A stretch of 64,000 nt of DNA from Brenneria corticis (GCF_003115855.1 NZ_KZ819072.1:1-64000); one strand, 5' to 3'. Shown: positions 27,608-37,099, numbered from the stretch's first letter. Notes: generated by a model not told the origin, from the sequence alone. Numbers and translations are program-made.

Positions 27608-28735
27608 ATGAAAAAGTGGCTGTGCTCGCTGGTCGCCATATTGAGTTTAGGCGCCGTTTTTGCGGTTAGCGCCGCGCCGATTGTGATTGAAGACGTCAGC
27701 GGCAGAAAGGTTGAAATTAACTCCACGGTTCAACGGATTATTTTAGGCGAGGGGCGGCAAATTTACCTGCTGGCCGCCTTTGATACCGAAGCGCCGTTCC
27801 AGCGCGTGGTGGGCTGGCGCGACGATCTGCCGAAAGCGGATTATGACGGCTATCTGGCCTATGAAAACAAATACCCGGCGATAAAAAAACTGCCCACCTT
27901 CGGCGGCGCGAAAGACGGCACCTTTAACGTCGAGCAGGCGCTGACGTTAAAGCCCGATCTGGTGCTGATGAATCTGGAGTCGAAGGCCGCTACGGACGAA
28001 GGGAAGCTGATCGATAAACTCGCTTCGCTGGGCATCCCGGTGGTGTTTATCGATTTCCGCGAAAAGCCGTTTGAGAATGCCGAGAAAAGTATTCATATCA
28101 TGGGGCAGCTGCTGGGCAAACCGCAGCGCGCCGAGGAGATTATACAGTTCCGCCGTCAGCAGATTGATATCGTTACCGAGCGGCTGAAAAATTATCAGGG
28201 TCCGCGTCCGAAGGTGATGATCGATCGCGCGGGGGGCTATGAAGACGAATGCTGCATGTCGTTCGGCAACGAAAACTTCGGCCGCATGGTGGAGGTGGCC
28301 GGCGGCGAGAACATCGCCAAGAACCTGATCCCCGGCACCTTTGGGTCGCTCAATCCGGAGCAGATTATCAGCGCGCGGCCGAATGTGGTGATTGTGACCG
28401 GCGCGAACTGGAAAAACTACAATACGGCGAACGGCTGGGTAGGCGTCGGCCCCGGCGCCGATCGCCAGGCTGCGTTGCAACGTCTGCAAAAGCTGATGGA
28501 GCGCGCCGCATTTAAAACGCTGCCTGTGGCGACCAACGGTAATGCGCACGCCATCTGGCATCAGTTCTACGACAGCCCGTATCAGTTCGTCGCCATTCAG
28601 GCCATCGCCAAATGGCTTCATCCGGATCTGTTTAAAGATATCGATCCGGACGCCACCTTCCGCATCTTCCACGAGAAGTTTCTGCCGCTGCCGTATCAGC
28701 CCGGTTACTGGGTGACGCTGCCGGCAAAATCCTGA
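27608..28735 (+). CDS. Iron-type ABC transporter substrate-binding protein (copy 1)
   Basis: A 375-residue periplasmic binding protein with a signal peptide (cleavage near AVSAA) and the two-lobe FecB/TroA fold. It shares rare motifs with the second binding protein at 30702-31835: a Cys-Cys pair (DECCMSF here, DACCFSH there) and HQFYDSP/HQFYNNP near the C-terminus. With the Fur box this argues for a ferric chelate or haem ligand, not identified. It stands alone and converges on the ATPase gene, so it must borrow the permease from the facing operon. Confidence 0.82.
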   Translation: MKKWLCSLVAILSLGAVFAVSAAPIVIEDVSGRKVEINSTVQRIILGEGRQIYLLAAFDTEAPFQRVVGWRDDLPKADYDGYLAYENKYPAIKKLPTFGGAKDGTFNVEQALTLKPDLVLMNLESKAATDEGKLIDKLASLGIPVVFIDFREKPFENAEKSIHIMGQLLGKPQRAEEIIQFRRQQIDIVTERLKNYQGPRPKVMIDRAGGYEDECCMSFGNENFGRMVEVAGGENIAKNLIPGTFGSLNPEQIISARPNVVIVTGANWKNYNTANGWVGVGPGADRQAALQRLQKLMERAAFKTLPVATNGNAHAIWHQFYDSPYQFVAIQAIAKWLHPDLFKDIDPDATFRIFHEKFLPLPYQPGYWVTLPAKS

Positions 28736-28782
28736 TTGACGAAAAGCGCGCTGACGGCAATTTGCCGTCAGCGCCTGCCTGA

Positions 28783-29583
28783 CTAACTGCTCGGTTCGCT
28801 GACCAACCCGTCGATAATCACCTGTGGAATGCCTTGCGAACAGCGTTCGATACGTCCCTTCACGCCATAGACCGCGGCCAGGCTTTCCGGGCTGATCACT
28901 TCGGCGGGCGCGCCATTGGCAATCAGGTTGCCGTTTTGCAGCATCAGCACGTGATCGCCGTGACGCAGGGCGATATTGATATCGTGCACCACCACCACGG
29001 TGATAATGCCTCGTTTGCGCGTTTCCCGGCGGACCAGATCCATCACGTGGAACTGATAGTTCAGATCCAGCGCGCTGAGGGGTTCATCCAGCAACAACAG
29101 CGAGGGCTGGCGAATTAACGACTGCGCCAGCCCGACCAGCTGCTTTTGCCCGCCGGAAAGCTGATCGAGATAGCTTAACGCCAGATGCTCGATGCCCAGC
29201 TGCTTCAGCAGCGCCATCACTTCGGACTGACTGTTGGCGCCGTGCAGGCCGCCGGAGGCGCGCTGGGCGACGATAATGGATTCCAGCACGTGCAGGTGCA
29301 CGCCGGCCGGCAGGGACTGCGGCAGGTAAACCACTTTTTCCGCCCGCTTGGCGAACGACAGCTGCATCAGGTTGCTCTCGTCCAGCCACAGCTCGCCCTC
29401 GCAGGCCCCCAGCCCGGCCATGGCGCGCAGCAGCGTGGATTTACCGCTGCCGTTCGGCCCGAGCAACACGGTGATTTTTCCGCGCGGCAGCAAGGGGACG
29501 GACAGATCGTCAATCACCTGGCGTTTAGGGTAGCCCGCCCGAAAATGCGCAATGCGTAATCCCGAAGATATCGGCTGGCTCAT
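28783..29583 (-). CDS. FecE-type ABC transporter ATP-binding protein
   Basis: A 266-residue ATPase with Walker A GPNGSGKST, the signature LSGGQKQLVGLAQ, Walker B LLLLDEPLSALD and the switch His in VVVHDINIA. It powers the permease encoded just upstream, which it overlaps by 4 bp (ATGA). It belongs to the iron-siderophore/cobalamin class. It is the last gene of the operon that starts at 31835. Confidence 0.92.
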   Translation of the reverse strand: MSQPISSGLRIAHFRAGYPKRQVIDDLSVPLLPRGKITVLLGPNGSGKSTLLRAMAGLGACEGELWLDESNLMQLSFAKRAEKVVYLPQSLPAGVHLHVLESIIVAQRASGGLHGANSQSEVMALLKQLGIEHLALSYLDQLSGGQKQLVGLAQSLIRQPSLLLLDEPLSALDLNYQFHVMDLVRRETRKRGIITVVVVHDINIALRHGDHVLMLQNGNLIANGAPAEVISPESLAAVYGVKGRIERCSQGIPQVIIDGLVSEPSS

Positions 29584-30695
29584 ACGTTCCCCCTGTGGCG
29601 CAGAATAATGCTCAGGAAGAAAGGCACGCCGACCAGCGAGGTAACGATCCCGACGGGAATAATCACGCCGGGGATCAGGTTCTTCGAGGCCACGGAAGCC
29701 AGCGAAAGCACCAGTGCGCCGATAAGCGCGCTGGCGGGGAGGTAGAAGCGGTGATCCTCGCCGAATATCATGCGGGCGATGTGCGGCGCCACCAGGCCGA
29801 TAAAACCGATCGGACCGACGAAGGCCACCGAGATGGCCGACAGAATGCTGATGCGCAGCAAGGTCGCCAGACGCAGACGCCGCACGTTAATCCCGAAGCT
29901 GACGGCGCGATCTTCCCCCAGCCGCAACGCGGTGAGTTTCCAGGAGCTCATCAGCGACAGCGGCATCACGGCCAGCAGCACCAGCAGCAAAATTCCCAGC
30001 TTTTCCCAGGATGCCCGCGCCAGACTGCCCATGGTCCAGAACACCAGCCCTTGCAGCGTGTCTTCGCTGGCGATGAATTGCAGCATGGAAACCAGCGCGT
30101 TAAAGGTAAACACCAGCGCAATGCCGAACAGCACCACGCCGGAGGTGGCCACCTGGGTCCAGCGCGTGATGCCGTCCAGCAGCAGTACGGCCAGCAGGGC
30201 AAAGAAAAAGGCGTTGGCGGAAATAAACCACTGCGCCGGTATGCCGGGAATCCCGATCCCCAGCACGATGGCGAGCGCTGCGCCGAATGCCGCGGCGGAC
30301 GACACGCCCAGCGTAAACGGGCTGGCCAGCGGGTTATTGAGGATGGTTTGCATCTCCGCGCCCGCCAGACCGAGCGACAGCCCGACGATAATCGCCATCA
30401 GGGCGTAAGGCAGACGGATCTCCCAGACGATCACTCGGGTGCCCGCGTCGGCCAGTTCGGGGTGGGTCAGCGTTTGCCATAACACGTCCAGCGTCAGCCC
30501 CGCGGGGCCCATGGTGAAATCCAGCAGCAGCGAGCCGACGATCGCCGCCACCAGCAGCGCGATGGCGCTCATCCGGCGGCGCACAATATGCCGATAGCGG
30601 TGCGCGACGTCATTTTCGGAAATCTGGTTTCCTAAAGTGGGATTTTCCACTACGTCGGACGCGCCGGTAATTTTGGGATCGGTTGTTACGCTCAT
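29580..30695 (-). CDS. FecCD-type ABC transporter permease
   Basis: A 371-residue permease with about ten membrane helices of the BtuC/FecCD family: LRLPYALMAIIVGLSLGLAG early, and GFIGLVAPHIARMIFG with the ATPase-coupling segment late. An unusually long hydrophilic N-terminal stretch of about 38 residues precedes the first helix. It starts 6 bp after the binding-protein gene and overlaps the ATPase gene by 4 bp. Confidence 0.92.
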   Translation of the reverse strand: MSVTTDPKITGASDVVENPTLGNQISENDVAHRYRHIVRRRMSAIALLVAAIVGSLLLDFTMGPAGLTLDVLWQTLTHPELADAGTRVIVWEIRLPYALMAIIVGLSLGLAGAEMQTILNNPLASPFTLGVSSAAAFGAALAIVLGIGIPGIPAQWFISANAFFFALLAVLLLDGITRWTQVATSGVVLFGIALVFTFNALVSMLQFIASEDTLQGLVFWTMGSLARASWEKLGILLLVLLAVMPLSLMSSWKLTALRLGEDRAVSFGINVRRLRLATLLRISILSAISVAFVGPIGFIGLVAPHIARMIFGEDHRFYLPASALIGALVLSLASVASKNLIPGVIIPVGIVTSLVGVPFFLSIILRHRGNV

Positions 30696-30701
30696 AAAGG
30701 A

Positions 30702-31835
30702 TTACTTAGCCGGTTTCCAGAAAAAGATAAACTCGCTGTCGGGCAAGCCGGTGAAATGACGCACGACATAGCGGTAGTTCGCATCCGGATCCAGCGTGGA
30801 AAACCGCTGCGGATAGATGGCTTTTGCCAGGTATTCCATACCGATGATATTGAAAGGATTGTTATAAAACTGATGATAGATGCCGTAGGTCTTTTTTTGC
30901 TGCACGGCCGGAATCTGGCTGACCCCGGTGCGGTTTAACAATATGGCTGCCTGCGCATCAATGCTTTTCTCATCGGCGCCCAGGCCGAACGGCAGCGGAT
31001 TCACGCCGCTGGCGTTGGCTTTACCCCGTTTGGCGCCCGTCATGATGTAGGCGTCCGGTTTCATGCTGATGAGTTTTTCCAATGAAACGTAGCCGTTGGC
31101 GCCCGGCAGTAATTCAGAGCCGATATTACGCGCCCCGACGGCTTCCACCAGTCCGCCCCAGCCGTTGTGGGCATGGCTGAAGCAGCAGGCGTCCGAGCGT
31201 CCGGCCCAGGCTTCGACAAATACGTTTGCCTTGGCCGGCAGCGATGCCGTCTGTTTCTGGATATCCGCCAGATGCCGGCGATAAAAGTCGGTATAGGCTT
31301 TGGCGTTCTCTTCCCTGTTCAACACCTTACCCAGCAGGTCAATGCTGGCGGCGGTATTCCGCACCGGGTTGACCTCATAGTCGACAAACACCAGCGGAAT
31401 GTTAAGCGCTTTCAGCTTGTTGATAATGCCGTTGTCCGCTAACGTCGGTTTGGCGCGCAGCTGCGCGATCATCAGATCCGGCCGTTTCGACAGCACGCTC
31501 TCCAGTTCAACCTCTCCCTTGTCGCCAAAGCCCATATCCAGGATTTCAGCGGCCTGCGGCCATTTTTTGGTCATCAGCGCCCAGGTGGCCGCATCCGATC
31601 TTTTCGGCAGGTTATTCCAGGCGACCAGGCGTTGAAACGGATTCTCCCTGTCGAGCAGGGCCAGGGCCATGATGTCGCGGCCATCCTGTAGCACGATGCG
31701 CTGCGGTTCCCGTTTGATTTCGATTTCCTGCCCGTCGATATCCGTAACGGTGAGCGGATATTGCGCGGCGAGGCTGGCAAAGGGAGCGGTTAGCGATGCG
31801 GTCAGCAAAAGACCAAATAGCGTTTTCTTGAGCAT
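30702..31835 (-). CDS. Iron-type ABC transporter substrate-binding protein (copy 2)
   Basis: A 377-residue periplasmic binding protein, first gene of the operon with the permease and ATPase. The start is taken at the ATG at 31835 (MLKKTLFGLLLTAS, a normal signal peptide, with AGGA in the leader); an ATG at 31859 would add eight residues and has no good ribosome site. It is paralogous to the facing protein at 27608 and carries the same Cys-Cys and HQFY motifs. The overall similarity is moderate, so the two may bind different forms of one ligand family. Confidence 0.86.
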   Translation of the reverse strand: MLKKTLFGLLLTASLTAPFASLAAQYPLTVTDIDGQEIEIKREPQRIVLQDGRDIMALALLDRENPFQRLVAWNNLPKRSDAATWALMTKKWPQAAEILDMGFGDKGEVELESVLSKRPDLMIAQLRAKPTLADNGIINKLKALNIPLVFVDYEVNPVRNTAASIDLLGKVLNREENAKAYTDFYRRHLADIQKQTASLPAKANVFVEAWAGRSDACCFSHAHNGWGGLVEAVGARNIGSELLPGANGYVSLEKLISMKPDAYIMTGAKRGKANASGVNPLPFGLGADEKSIDAQAAILLNRTGVSQIPAVQQKKTYGIYHQFYNNPFNIIGMEYLAKAIYPQRFSTLDPDANYRYVVRHFTGLPDSEFIFFWKPAK

Positions 31836-31878
31836 TGTCCTGATCCTGGTATTTTCCATTTTTGAAGAAAAATGATTT

Positions 31879-31893
31879 TAATAACTATTCTCA
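31879..31893 (-). promoter_or_regulatory. Fur box upstream of the ABC operon
   Basis: On the minus strand TGAGAATAGTTATTA matches 11 of 14 positions of the Fur 7-1-7 motif. It lies about 45 bp before the binding-protein start. Confidence 0.75.
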
Positions 31894-31946
31894 TATATTT
31901 ATAGAATTACTCTACGGATGGAAGCGTGCAACGGGCTGGAATAATT

Positions 31947-31977
31947 AAAAAAAGCATGCCAGCACTGGGCTGGCATG
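31947..31977 (-). terminator. suhB terminator
   Basis: On the minus strand CATGCCAGC/GCTGGCATG is followed by a T run (the A run at 31947-31953), about 30 bp past the suhB stop. Confidence 0.85.
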
Positions 31978-32004
31978 GCTTGTTACAGATTGTACTGAAA
32001 GGTA

Positions 32005-32808
32005 TCAGCGTTTTAACGCATCGCTGAGATTATCGCGAATAGTCGCCAGAATGGATTTCACCACGCGTGGATTACCCGCAATCAGGTTGCCGGAAGCAAG
32101 ATAGTTGTGGCCGCCGACGAAGTCGGTGACGATGCCGCCCGCTTCGCGCACCAGCAGTTCGCCGCCGGCGAAGTCCCATGGTTTCAGGCCGATCTCAAAA
32201 AAGCCGTCAACGCGACCGGCGGCGACATAGGCCAGATCCAGTGCGGCGGAACCGGTGCGGCGGAAATCCGCGCATTGGGTAAACAGCGCTTCGAGGATGT
32301 TGATATAGCCTTTGGCGTGCTGTTTGGCTTTAAACGGAAAACCGGTCGCCAGCACCGTGCCGTCCAGATCGCGGGCATTGCTGGTGCGCAGGCGGTAGCC
32401 GTTCAACTGCGCGCCCTGGCCGCGGGTGGCGGTAAACAGTTCATTGCGCATGGGATCGTAAACTACGGCGACTTCGGTGCGGCCTTTGATGCGCACCGCG
32501 ATAGAGACCGCGAAGTGCGGCAGACGTTTGATAAAGTTGGTGGTGCCATCCAGCGGATCGATAACCCATTGCACATCCTGATCTTCCCCCGTCAGCTCGC
32601 CGCTCTCTTCACCAATAATGGTGTGTTGCGGATAAGACTTGCGGATAACTTCAACGATCAGGCGCTCGGCATCCCGGTCAACGTTGGTGACAAAATCATT
32701 ATTGCCTTTTTGGCTGGCTTCTACGGCGTCAGGGGTTTCGTAATTTTTAGCAATTAAATTACCGCCTTTACGCGCAGCGCGTATAGCGATGTTGAGCATC
32801 GGGTGCAT
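32005..32808 (-). CDS. suhB: Inositol-1-monophosphatase / Nus factor SuhB
   Basis: SuhB hydrolyses inositol monophosphate in vitro; its main role in enterobacteria is as part of the rRNA antitermination complex. The 267-residue sequence is close to E. coli SuhB from MHPMLNIAIRAARKGG, so the ATG at 32808 is preferred over 32820. Metal-site motifs are present: EESGE, DPLDGTTNF and the C-terminal WDFAGGELLVREAGG. It diverges from trmJ, the usual arrangement. Confidence 0.95.
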   Translation of the reverse strand: MHPMLNIAIRAARKGGNLIAKNYETPDAVEASQKGNNDFVTNVDRDAERLIVEVIRKSYPQHTIIGEESGELTGEDQDVQWVIDPLDGTTNFIKRLPHFAVSIAVRIKGRTEVAVVYDPMRNELFTATRGQGAQLNGYRLRTSNARDLDGTVLATGFPFKAKQHAKGYINILEALFTQCADFRRTGSAALDLAYVAAGRVDGFFEIGLKPWDFAGGELLVREAGGIVTDFVGGHNYLASGNLIAGNPRVVKSILATIRDNLSDALKR

Positions 32809-32927
32809 GGTATCGTCCACTGGAATGTTAAAGAACAGAAAGCGGTGCGCATTATAGCAGGGGAAAAGGAAAATATCTAAGATTGTGTTAGAATGCTGCG
32901 ATTTCCTCCTCGTATTACAGAGTCCGC

Positions 32928-33653
32928 ATGTTACACAATATTCGCATTGTTCTGGTTGAAACGTCCCACACCGGCAATATGGGGTCGGTCGCCAGAGCGA
33001 TGAAAACCATGGGGTTGAGTCAACTCTATCTGGTTAATCCGCTGGTAAAACCCGACTCGCAGGCGATAGCCCTATCCGCCGGCGCCAGCGACGTGATTGG
33101 CAACGCCGTGCTGGCGGATACCCTGGATCAGGCCCTTGAGGGCTGCGGTCTGGTAGTGGGAACCAGCGCGCGTTCGCGCACCTTGCCCTGGCCGATGCTG
33201 GAGCCGCGGGAGTGCGGGGTGCGCAGCGCCCGGGAAGCGGAATACGCGCCGGTCGCCCTGGTGTTCGGCCGGGAACGCGTCGGCCTGACCAACGATGAAC
33301 TGCAGAAGTGCCACTACCATGTTGCTATTCCGGCGAACCCGGAGTATAGCTCGTTGAATCTGGCGATGGCCGTGCAGATTCTGGCCTATGAAGTTCGCGT
33401 CGCCCATTTGGACCGTTTGCAGGCCGGTCGGGAGGAGCACGGCGAAACGCCTTACCCGCTGGCGGACGACCTGGAACGTTTTTATCAGCACCTTGAACAG
33501 ACGCTGCTGCAAACGGGCTTTATCCGGCAGGCTCATCAAGGGCAGGTGATGAATAAGCTACGCCGGCTGTTTACCCGCGCGCGGCCGGAGAGTCAGGAGC
33601 TGAATATCCTGCGCGGCATACTGAGTTCGGTGCAGAAAAATAAGCACGAATAA
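32928..33653 (+). CDS. trmJ: tRNA (cytidine/uridine-2'-O-)-methyltransferase TrmJ
   Basis: TrmJ methylates the 2'-OH of residue 32 in several tRNAs. The 241-residue protein has the SPOUT knot fold with N-terminal IVLVETSHTGNMGSVARAMK, LVFGRERVGLTNDEL and IPANPEYSSLNLAMAVQIL, then a basic C-terminal tail. The first IscR box begins on the last base of its stop codon. Confidence 0.95.
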   Translation: MLHNIRIVLVETSHTGNMGSVARAMKTMGLSQLYLVNPLVKPDSQAIALSAGASDVIGNAVLADTLDQALEGCGLVVGTSARSRTLPWPMLEPRECGVRSAREAEYAPVALVFGRERVGLTNDELQKCHYHVAIPANPEYSSLNLAMAVQILAYEVRVAHLDRLQAGREEHGETPYPLADDLERFYQHLEQTLLQTGFIRQAHQGQVMNKLRRLFTRARPESQELNILRGILSSVQKNKHE

Positions 33654-33677
33654 TACTTGAGTAGTTTACTAGGTTAA
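33653..33677 (+). promoter_or_regulatory. IscR type 1 site A of the isc promoter
   Basis: The 25-bp window matches about 19 positions of the type 1 consensus for [2Fe-2S]-IscR. It begins on the last base of the trmJ stop and abuts site B. Confidence 0.7.
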
Positions 33678-33702
33678 ATAGTTGACTAGAACAGTCGGGA
33701 AT
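33678..33702 (+). promoter_or_regulatory. IscR type 1 site B of the isc promoter
   Basis: The 25 bp starting ATAGTTGACT and including CAGTCGGGAAT match about 23 positions of the type 1 consensus. Autorepression of isc by holo-IscR is known in E. coli, and the tandem site layout is the same here. Confidence 0.85.
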
Positions 33703-33772
33703 GTCAGACTCAGGCTATGTTCAGCCAATACATGTTCCAATAATACATGTTTTATCTACAGGTACCACTATC

Positions 33773-34273
33773 ATGAGACTGACATCTAAAGGCCGTTATG
33801 CCGTTACCGCCATGCTCGATGTGGCTCTGCACTCCAAGGAAGGCCCGGTTCCGCTTGCCGATATCTCTGAGCGTCAGGGTATTTCGCTCTCCTACCTGGA
33901 GCAGCTGTTTTCACGCTTGCGTAAAAATGAGCTGGTTGCCAGCGTTCGCGGTCCGGGAGGGGGTTATCTGTTGGGTAAACACGCCAAAGAAATCGCCGTG
34001 GGCGCGGTGATCTCCGCCGTAGACGAATCCGTGGACGCGACGCGCTGCCAGGGGCGTGAAACCTGCCAGGGCGGCGAGCGTTGTCTGACGCACACGCTGT
34101 GGCGCGATCTGAGCGACCGCATCACCGACTTTTTGAACAATATTACCTTGGATGAGCTGGTGAATAATAAAGAAGTGCTGGACGTTGCGGAGCGTCAGGA
34201 AGGCGATACGCGCCGCGCGGCCAACGGACGCGTACAGGACACCATCAACGTCAACGTCAATTTGCGCGCCTGA
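33773..34273 (+). CDS. iscR: Fe-S cluster regulator IscR
   Basis: IscR is an Rrf2-family regulator that represses isc when it carries a [2Fe-2S] cluster and acts on other genes as apoprotein. From the ATG at 33773 it is 166 residues, the normal length. Cluster ligands Cys92, Cys98, Cys104 and His107 are all present. An open frame reaching back to 33701 runs through the promoter region and is not used. The leader contains two direct copies of AATACATGTT (33727, 33742). Confidence 0.97.
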   Translation: MRLTSKGRYAVTAMLDVALHSKEGPVPLADISERQGISLSYLEQLFSRLRKNELVASVRGPGGGYLLGKHAKEIAVGAVISAVDESVDATRCQGRETCQGGERCLTHTLWRDLSDRITDFLNNITLDELVNNKEVLDVAERQEGDTRRAANGRVQDTINVNVNLRA

Positions 34274-34350
34274 TATTTTTAACAACATATATACCCAATA
34301 AAAACAAAACGCTTTGCACGTTTTGAAGTGATGTACGGAGTTTATGAGCA

Positions 34351-35565
34351 ATGAAGTTACCGATTTATCTGGACTATTCAGCCACTACGCCGGTTGATCC
34401 GCGCGTGGCTGAAAAAATGATGCAGTTTTTAACCCTGGACGGTACTTTTGGCAACCCGGCTTCCCGTTCCCACCGTTTTGGCTGGCAGGCGGAGGAAGCG
34501 GTCGATATCGCCCGTAATCAAATTGCTGAACTGGTGGGCGCGGACCCGCGAGAGATTGTGTTTACCTCCGGCGCCACGGAAGCGGACAATCTGGCCGTTA
34601 AAGGCGCCGCCAACTTCTATCAGAAGAAAGGCAAGCACGTTATCACCAGCAAAACGGAACATAAAGCGGTGCTCGACACCTGTCGTCAGCTGGAGCGCGA
34701 AGGGTTTGACGTCACCTATCTGGCGCCGCAGCGCAACGGCATTATCGATCTGCAAGAGCTGCAATCCGCCATGCGTGACGACACCATTCTGGTTTCCATC
34801 ATGCACGTGAATAATGAGATCGGCGTGGTGCAGGATATTGCCGCCATCGGCGAAATATGTCGTAGCCGCGGTATCGTGTTCCACGTCGACGCCACCCAGA
34901 GCGTGGGCAAACTGCCTATCGATCTGAGCCAGTTAAAAGTGGATCTGATGTCTTTCTCCGGCCATAAAATTTATGGGCCGAAAGGCATCGGCGCGCTGTA
35001 CGTGCGCCGTAAACCCCGTATTCGCATCGAGGCGCAGATGCACGGCGGCGGCCATGAACGCGGTATGCGTTCCGGCACCTTGCCCGTTCATCAAATCGTC
35101 GGCATGGGCGAAGCCTACCGTATCGCCAAGGAAGAAATGGCCGCCGAGGCGGAGCGTCTGCGTACGCTGCGCGACCGTCTGTGGCACGGTATCAATGATA
35201 TCGAGGAAGTCTATCTGAATGGCGACATTGAGCATGGCGCGCCGAATATTCTCAACGTCAGCTTCAACTATGTTGAAGGCGAATCGCTGATCATGGCGCT
35301 CAAGGATCTGGCCGTTTCGTCCGGTTCCGCCTGTACCTCCGCCAGTTTGGAACCCTCCTACGTATTGCGTGCGCTGGGCATGAACGATGAGCTGGCGCAC
35401 AGTTCGATCCGCTTCTCCCTGGGGCGTTTTACCACGGAAGAGGAGATCGACTACGCCATTGAGCTGGTGCGTAAATCCATCGGCCGCCTGCGCGAACTTT
35501 CCCCGCTGTGGGAAATGTACCAGCAGGGCGTGGATATCAGCAGCATCGAATGGGCGCATCATTAA
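34351..35565 (+). CDS. iscS: Cysteine desulfurase IscS
   Basis: IscS takes sulfur from cysteine for Fe-S clusters, thiamine and tRNA thiolation. The 404-residue PLP enzyme has the Schiff-base lysine in SGHKIYGPKG and the mobile-loop active Cys in SSGSACTSASLEPS. It follows iscR by 77 bp in the isc operon. Confidence 0.98.
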   Translation: MKLPIYLDYSATTPVDPRVAEKMMQFLTLDGTFGNPASRSHRFGWQAEEAVDIARNQIAELVGADPREIVFTSGATEADNLAVKGAANFYQKKGKHVITSKTEHKAVLDTCRQLEREGFDVTYLAPQRNGIIDLQELQSAMRDDTILVSIMHVNNEIGVVQDIAAIGEICRSRGIVFHVDATQSVGKLPIDLSQLKVDLMSFSGHKIYGPKGIGALYVRRKPRIRIEAQMHGGGHERGMRSGTLPVHQIVGMGEAYRIAKEEMAAEAERLRTLRDRLWHGINDIEEVYLNGDIEHGAPNILNVSFNYVEGESLIMALKDLAVSSGSACTSASLEPSYVLRALGMNDELAHSSIRFSLGRFTTEEEIDYAIELVRKSIGRLRELSPLWEMYQQGVDISSIEWAHH

Positions 35566-35589
35566 TTCGCAGGACGGGAGACGACGACT

Positions 35590-35976
35590 ATGGCTTACAG
35601 CGAAAAAGTAATTGATCACTACGAAAATCCACGCAATGTAGGGTCGTTTGATAACGCCGACCCGAGCATCGGTAGCGGGATGGTGGGCGCGCCGGCCTGC
35701 GGCGACGTGATGAAGTTGCAGATCAAGGTCAACAATGACGGTATTATCGAAGATGCCCGTTTCAAGACCTATGGCTGCGGCTCCGCCATTGCATCCAGCT
35801 CTCTGGTAACCGAGTGGGTGAAAGGCAAATCGCTTAACGAAGCGGAAGCGATTAAAAATACCCAGATTGCGGAAGAGCTTGAGCTGCCGCCGGTGAAAAT
35901 CCACTGCTCCATTCTGGCGGAAGACGCCATCAAGGCCGCTATCGCCGACTACAAGAGCAAGCGTGAAGCGAAGTAA
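35590..35976 (+). CDS. iscU: Fe-S cluster scaffold IscU
   Basis: A 128-residue scaffold on which [2Fe-2S] clusters are built. The three cysteines are in GAPACGDV, TYGCGSA and KIHCSI, and the LPPVK motif that HscA recognises directly precedes the last. It lies 24 bp after iscS. Confidence 0.98.
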   Translation: MAYSEKVIDHYENPRNVGSFDNADPSIGSGMVGAPACGDVMKLQIKVNNDGIIEDARFKTYGCGSAIASSSLVTEWVKGKSLNEAEAIKNTQIAEELELPPVKIHCSILAEDAIKAAIADYKSKREAK

Positions 35977-36090
35977 CTCAATGCCGCCAATTAGGGCCGA
36001 TGGCGCCAGGGGCGGGCTTCGTATGAAGCGCCGTTTATATGGCGTCAGACTTGCCCGGGCGGTATGACTTAAAAATTCCGAGGTTGTTAT

Positions 36091-36414
36091 ATGTCGATTT
36101 CTCTGAGCGACAGCGCTGCGGCGCGAGTGAACGCCTTTATGGCCAACCGGGGTAAGGGCCTTGGCCTGCGGCTCGGGGTGCGGACATCCGGGTGTTCCGG
36201 TATGGCGTATGTGCTGGAATTTGTCGATGACGTCAATGCCGACGATGTGGTTTTCGAGGATAAAGGCGTCAAAGTCATTATCGATGGCAAAAGCCTGGTC
36301 TATCTCGACGGCACCGAACTGGATTTCGTCAGGGAAGGGCTGAATGAAGGCTTTAAGTTCAATAACCCTAACGTCACCGGCGAATGCGGTTGCGGCGAAA
36401 GTTTTAACGTCTGA
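36091..36414 (+). CDS. iscA: Fe-S assembly protein IscA
   Basis: A 107-residue A-type carrier for iron or clusters, with the conserved cysteines in SGCSGMAY and the C-terminal CGCGESF. About 114 bp separate it from iscU, more than elsewhere in the operon; an inverted-repeat-rich stretch (GGCGCCAGGGGCGGGC) lies between and could modulate expression. Confidence 0.97.
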   Translation: MSISLSDSAAARVNAFMANRGKGLGLRLGVRTSGCSGMAYVLEFVDDVNADDVVFEDKGVKVIIDGKSLVYLDGTELDFVREGLNEGFKFNNPNVTGECGCGESFNV

Positions 36415-36513
36415 CCGTTAGCGGGTTAGCGAGCACTCCCTGTATCTTCCGGCCGCCTGTCGGGAGAAACAGCGGCAAGTAACGGCAATGACCCACAACC
36501 CTTAGAGCGCGCT

Positions 36514-37032
36514 ATGGATTACTTTACCCTGTTCGGGCTGCCGATTCGCTATGATGTGGATGGCAGCCTGCTTGTTTCTCGTTTTCAGGAACTGCAACGG
36601 CAGTTTCACCCCGATCGCTTTGCGGCCAGCCCGGAAAGGGAGCGTATGCTGGCATTGCAGCAGGCGGCAACGATCAATAACGCCTATCAGGCGTTGAAAC
36701 ATCCGCTGAAACGCGCGGAGTATATGTTATCTTTGCACGGTTTCGATTTAAGCAACGAGCAGCATACGCTGCGCGACACCGCTTTTCTGATGGAACAGCT
36801 CGAATTACGCGAAGAGCTGGACGCCATTGCGCGCCGTTCCGATGCCGAAGCGGCGCTGGCGGAATTCGCCGGGCGCTTGCAGTCGATGCTGGATGAACGC
36901 AGCGGGCAAATGCGCAATCAGCTGGATAGCGAATCCTGGGCTGACGCGGCGGATACCGTGCGTAAGCTGCGTTTTTTCGACAAGCTCCGGCAACAGGTTG
37001 AACAACTCGAAGAACAGTTGCTGGATAGATAA
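36514..37032 (+). CDS. hscB: Co-chaperone HscB
   Basis: HscB is a J-domain protein that delivers IscU to HscA and stimulates its ATPase. The 172-residue protein has the HPD motif (FHPDRF near residue 33) in an N-terminal J domain and a C-terminal three-helix IscU-binding domain. Confidence 0.97.
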   Translation: MDYFTLFGLPIRYDVDGSLLVSRFQELQRQFHPDRFAASPERERMLALQQAATINNAYQALKHPLKRAEYMLSLHGFDLSNEQHTLRDTAFLMEQLELREELDAIARRSDAEAALAEFAGRLQSMLDERSGQMRNQLDSESWADAADTVRKLRFFDKLRQQVEQLEEQLLDR

Positions 37033-37099
37033 ATTTTTAATCCGGCGGGGAACGCACCGCACATAGGTTTTCCCGCCAGCCAATTGATGGAAGCTCAAT

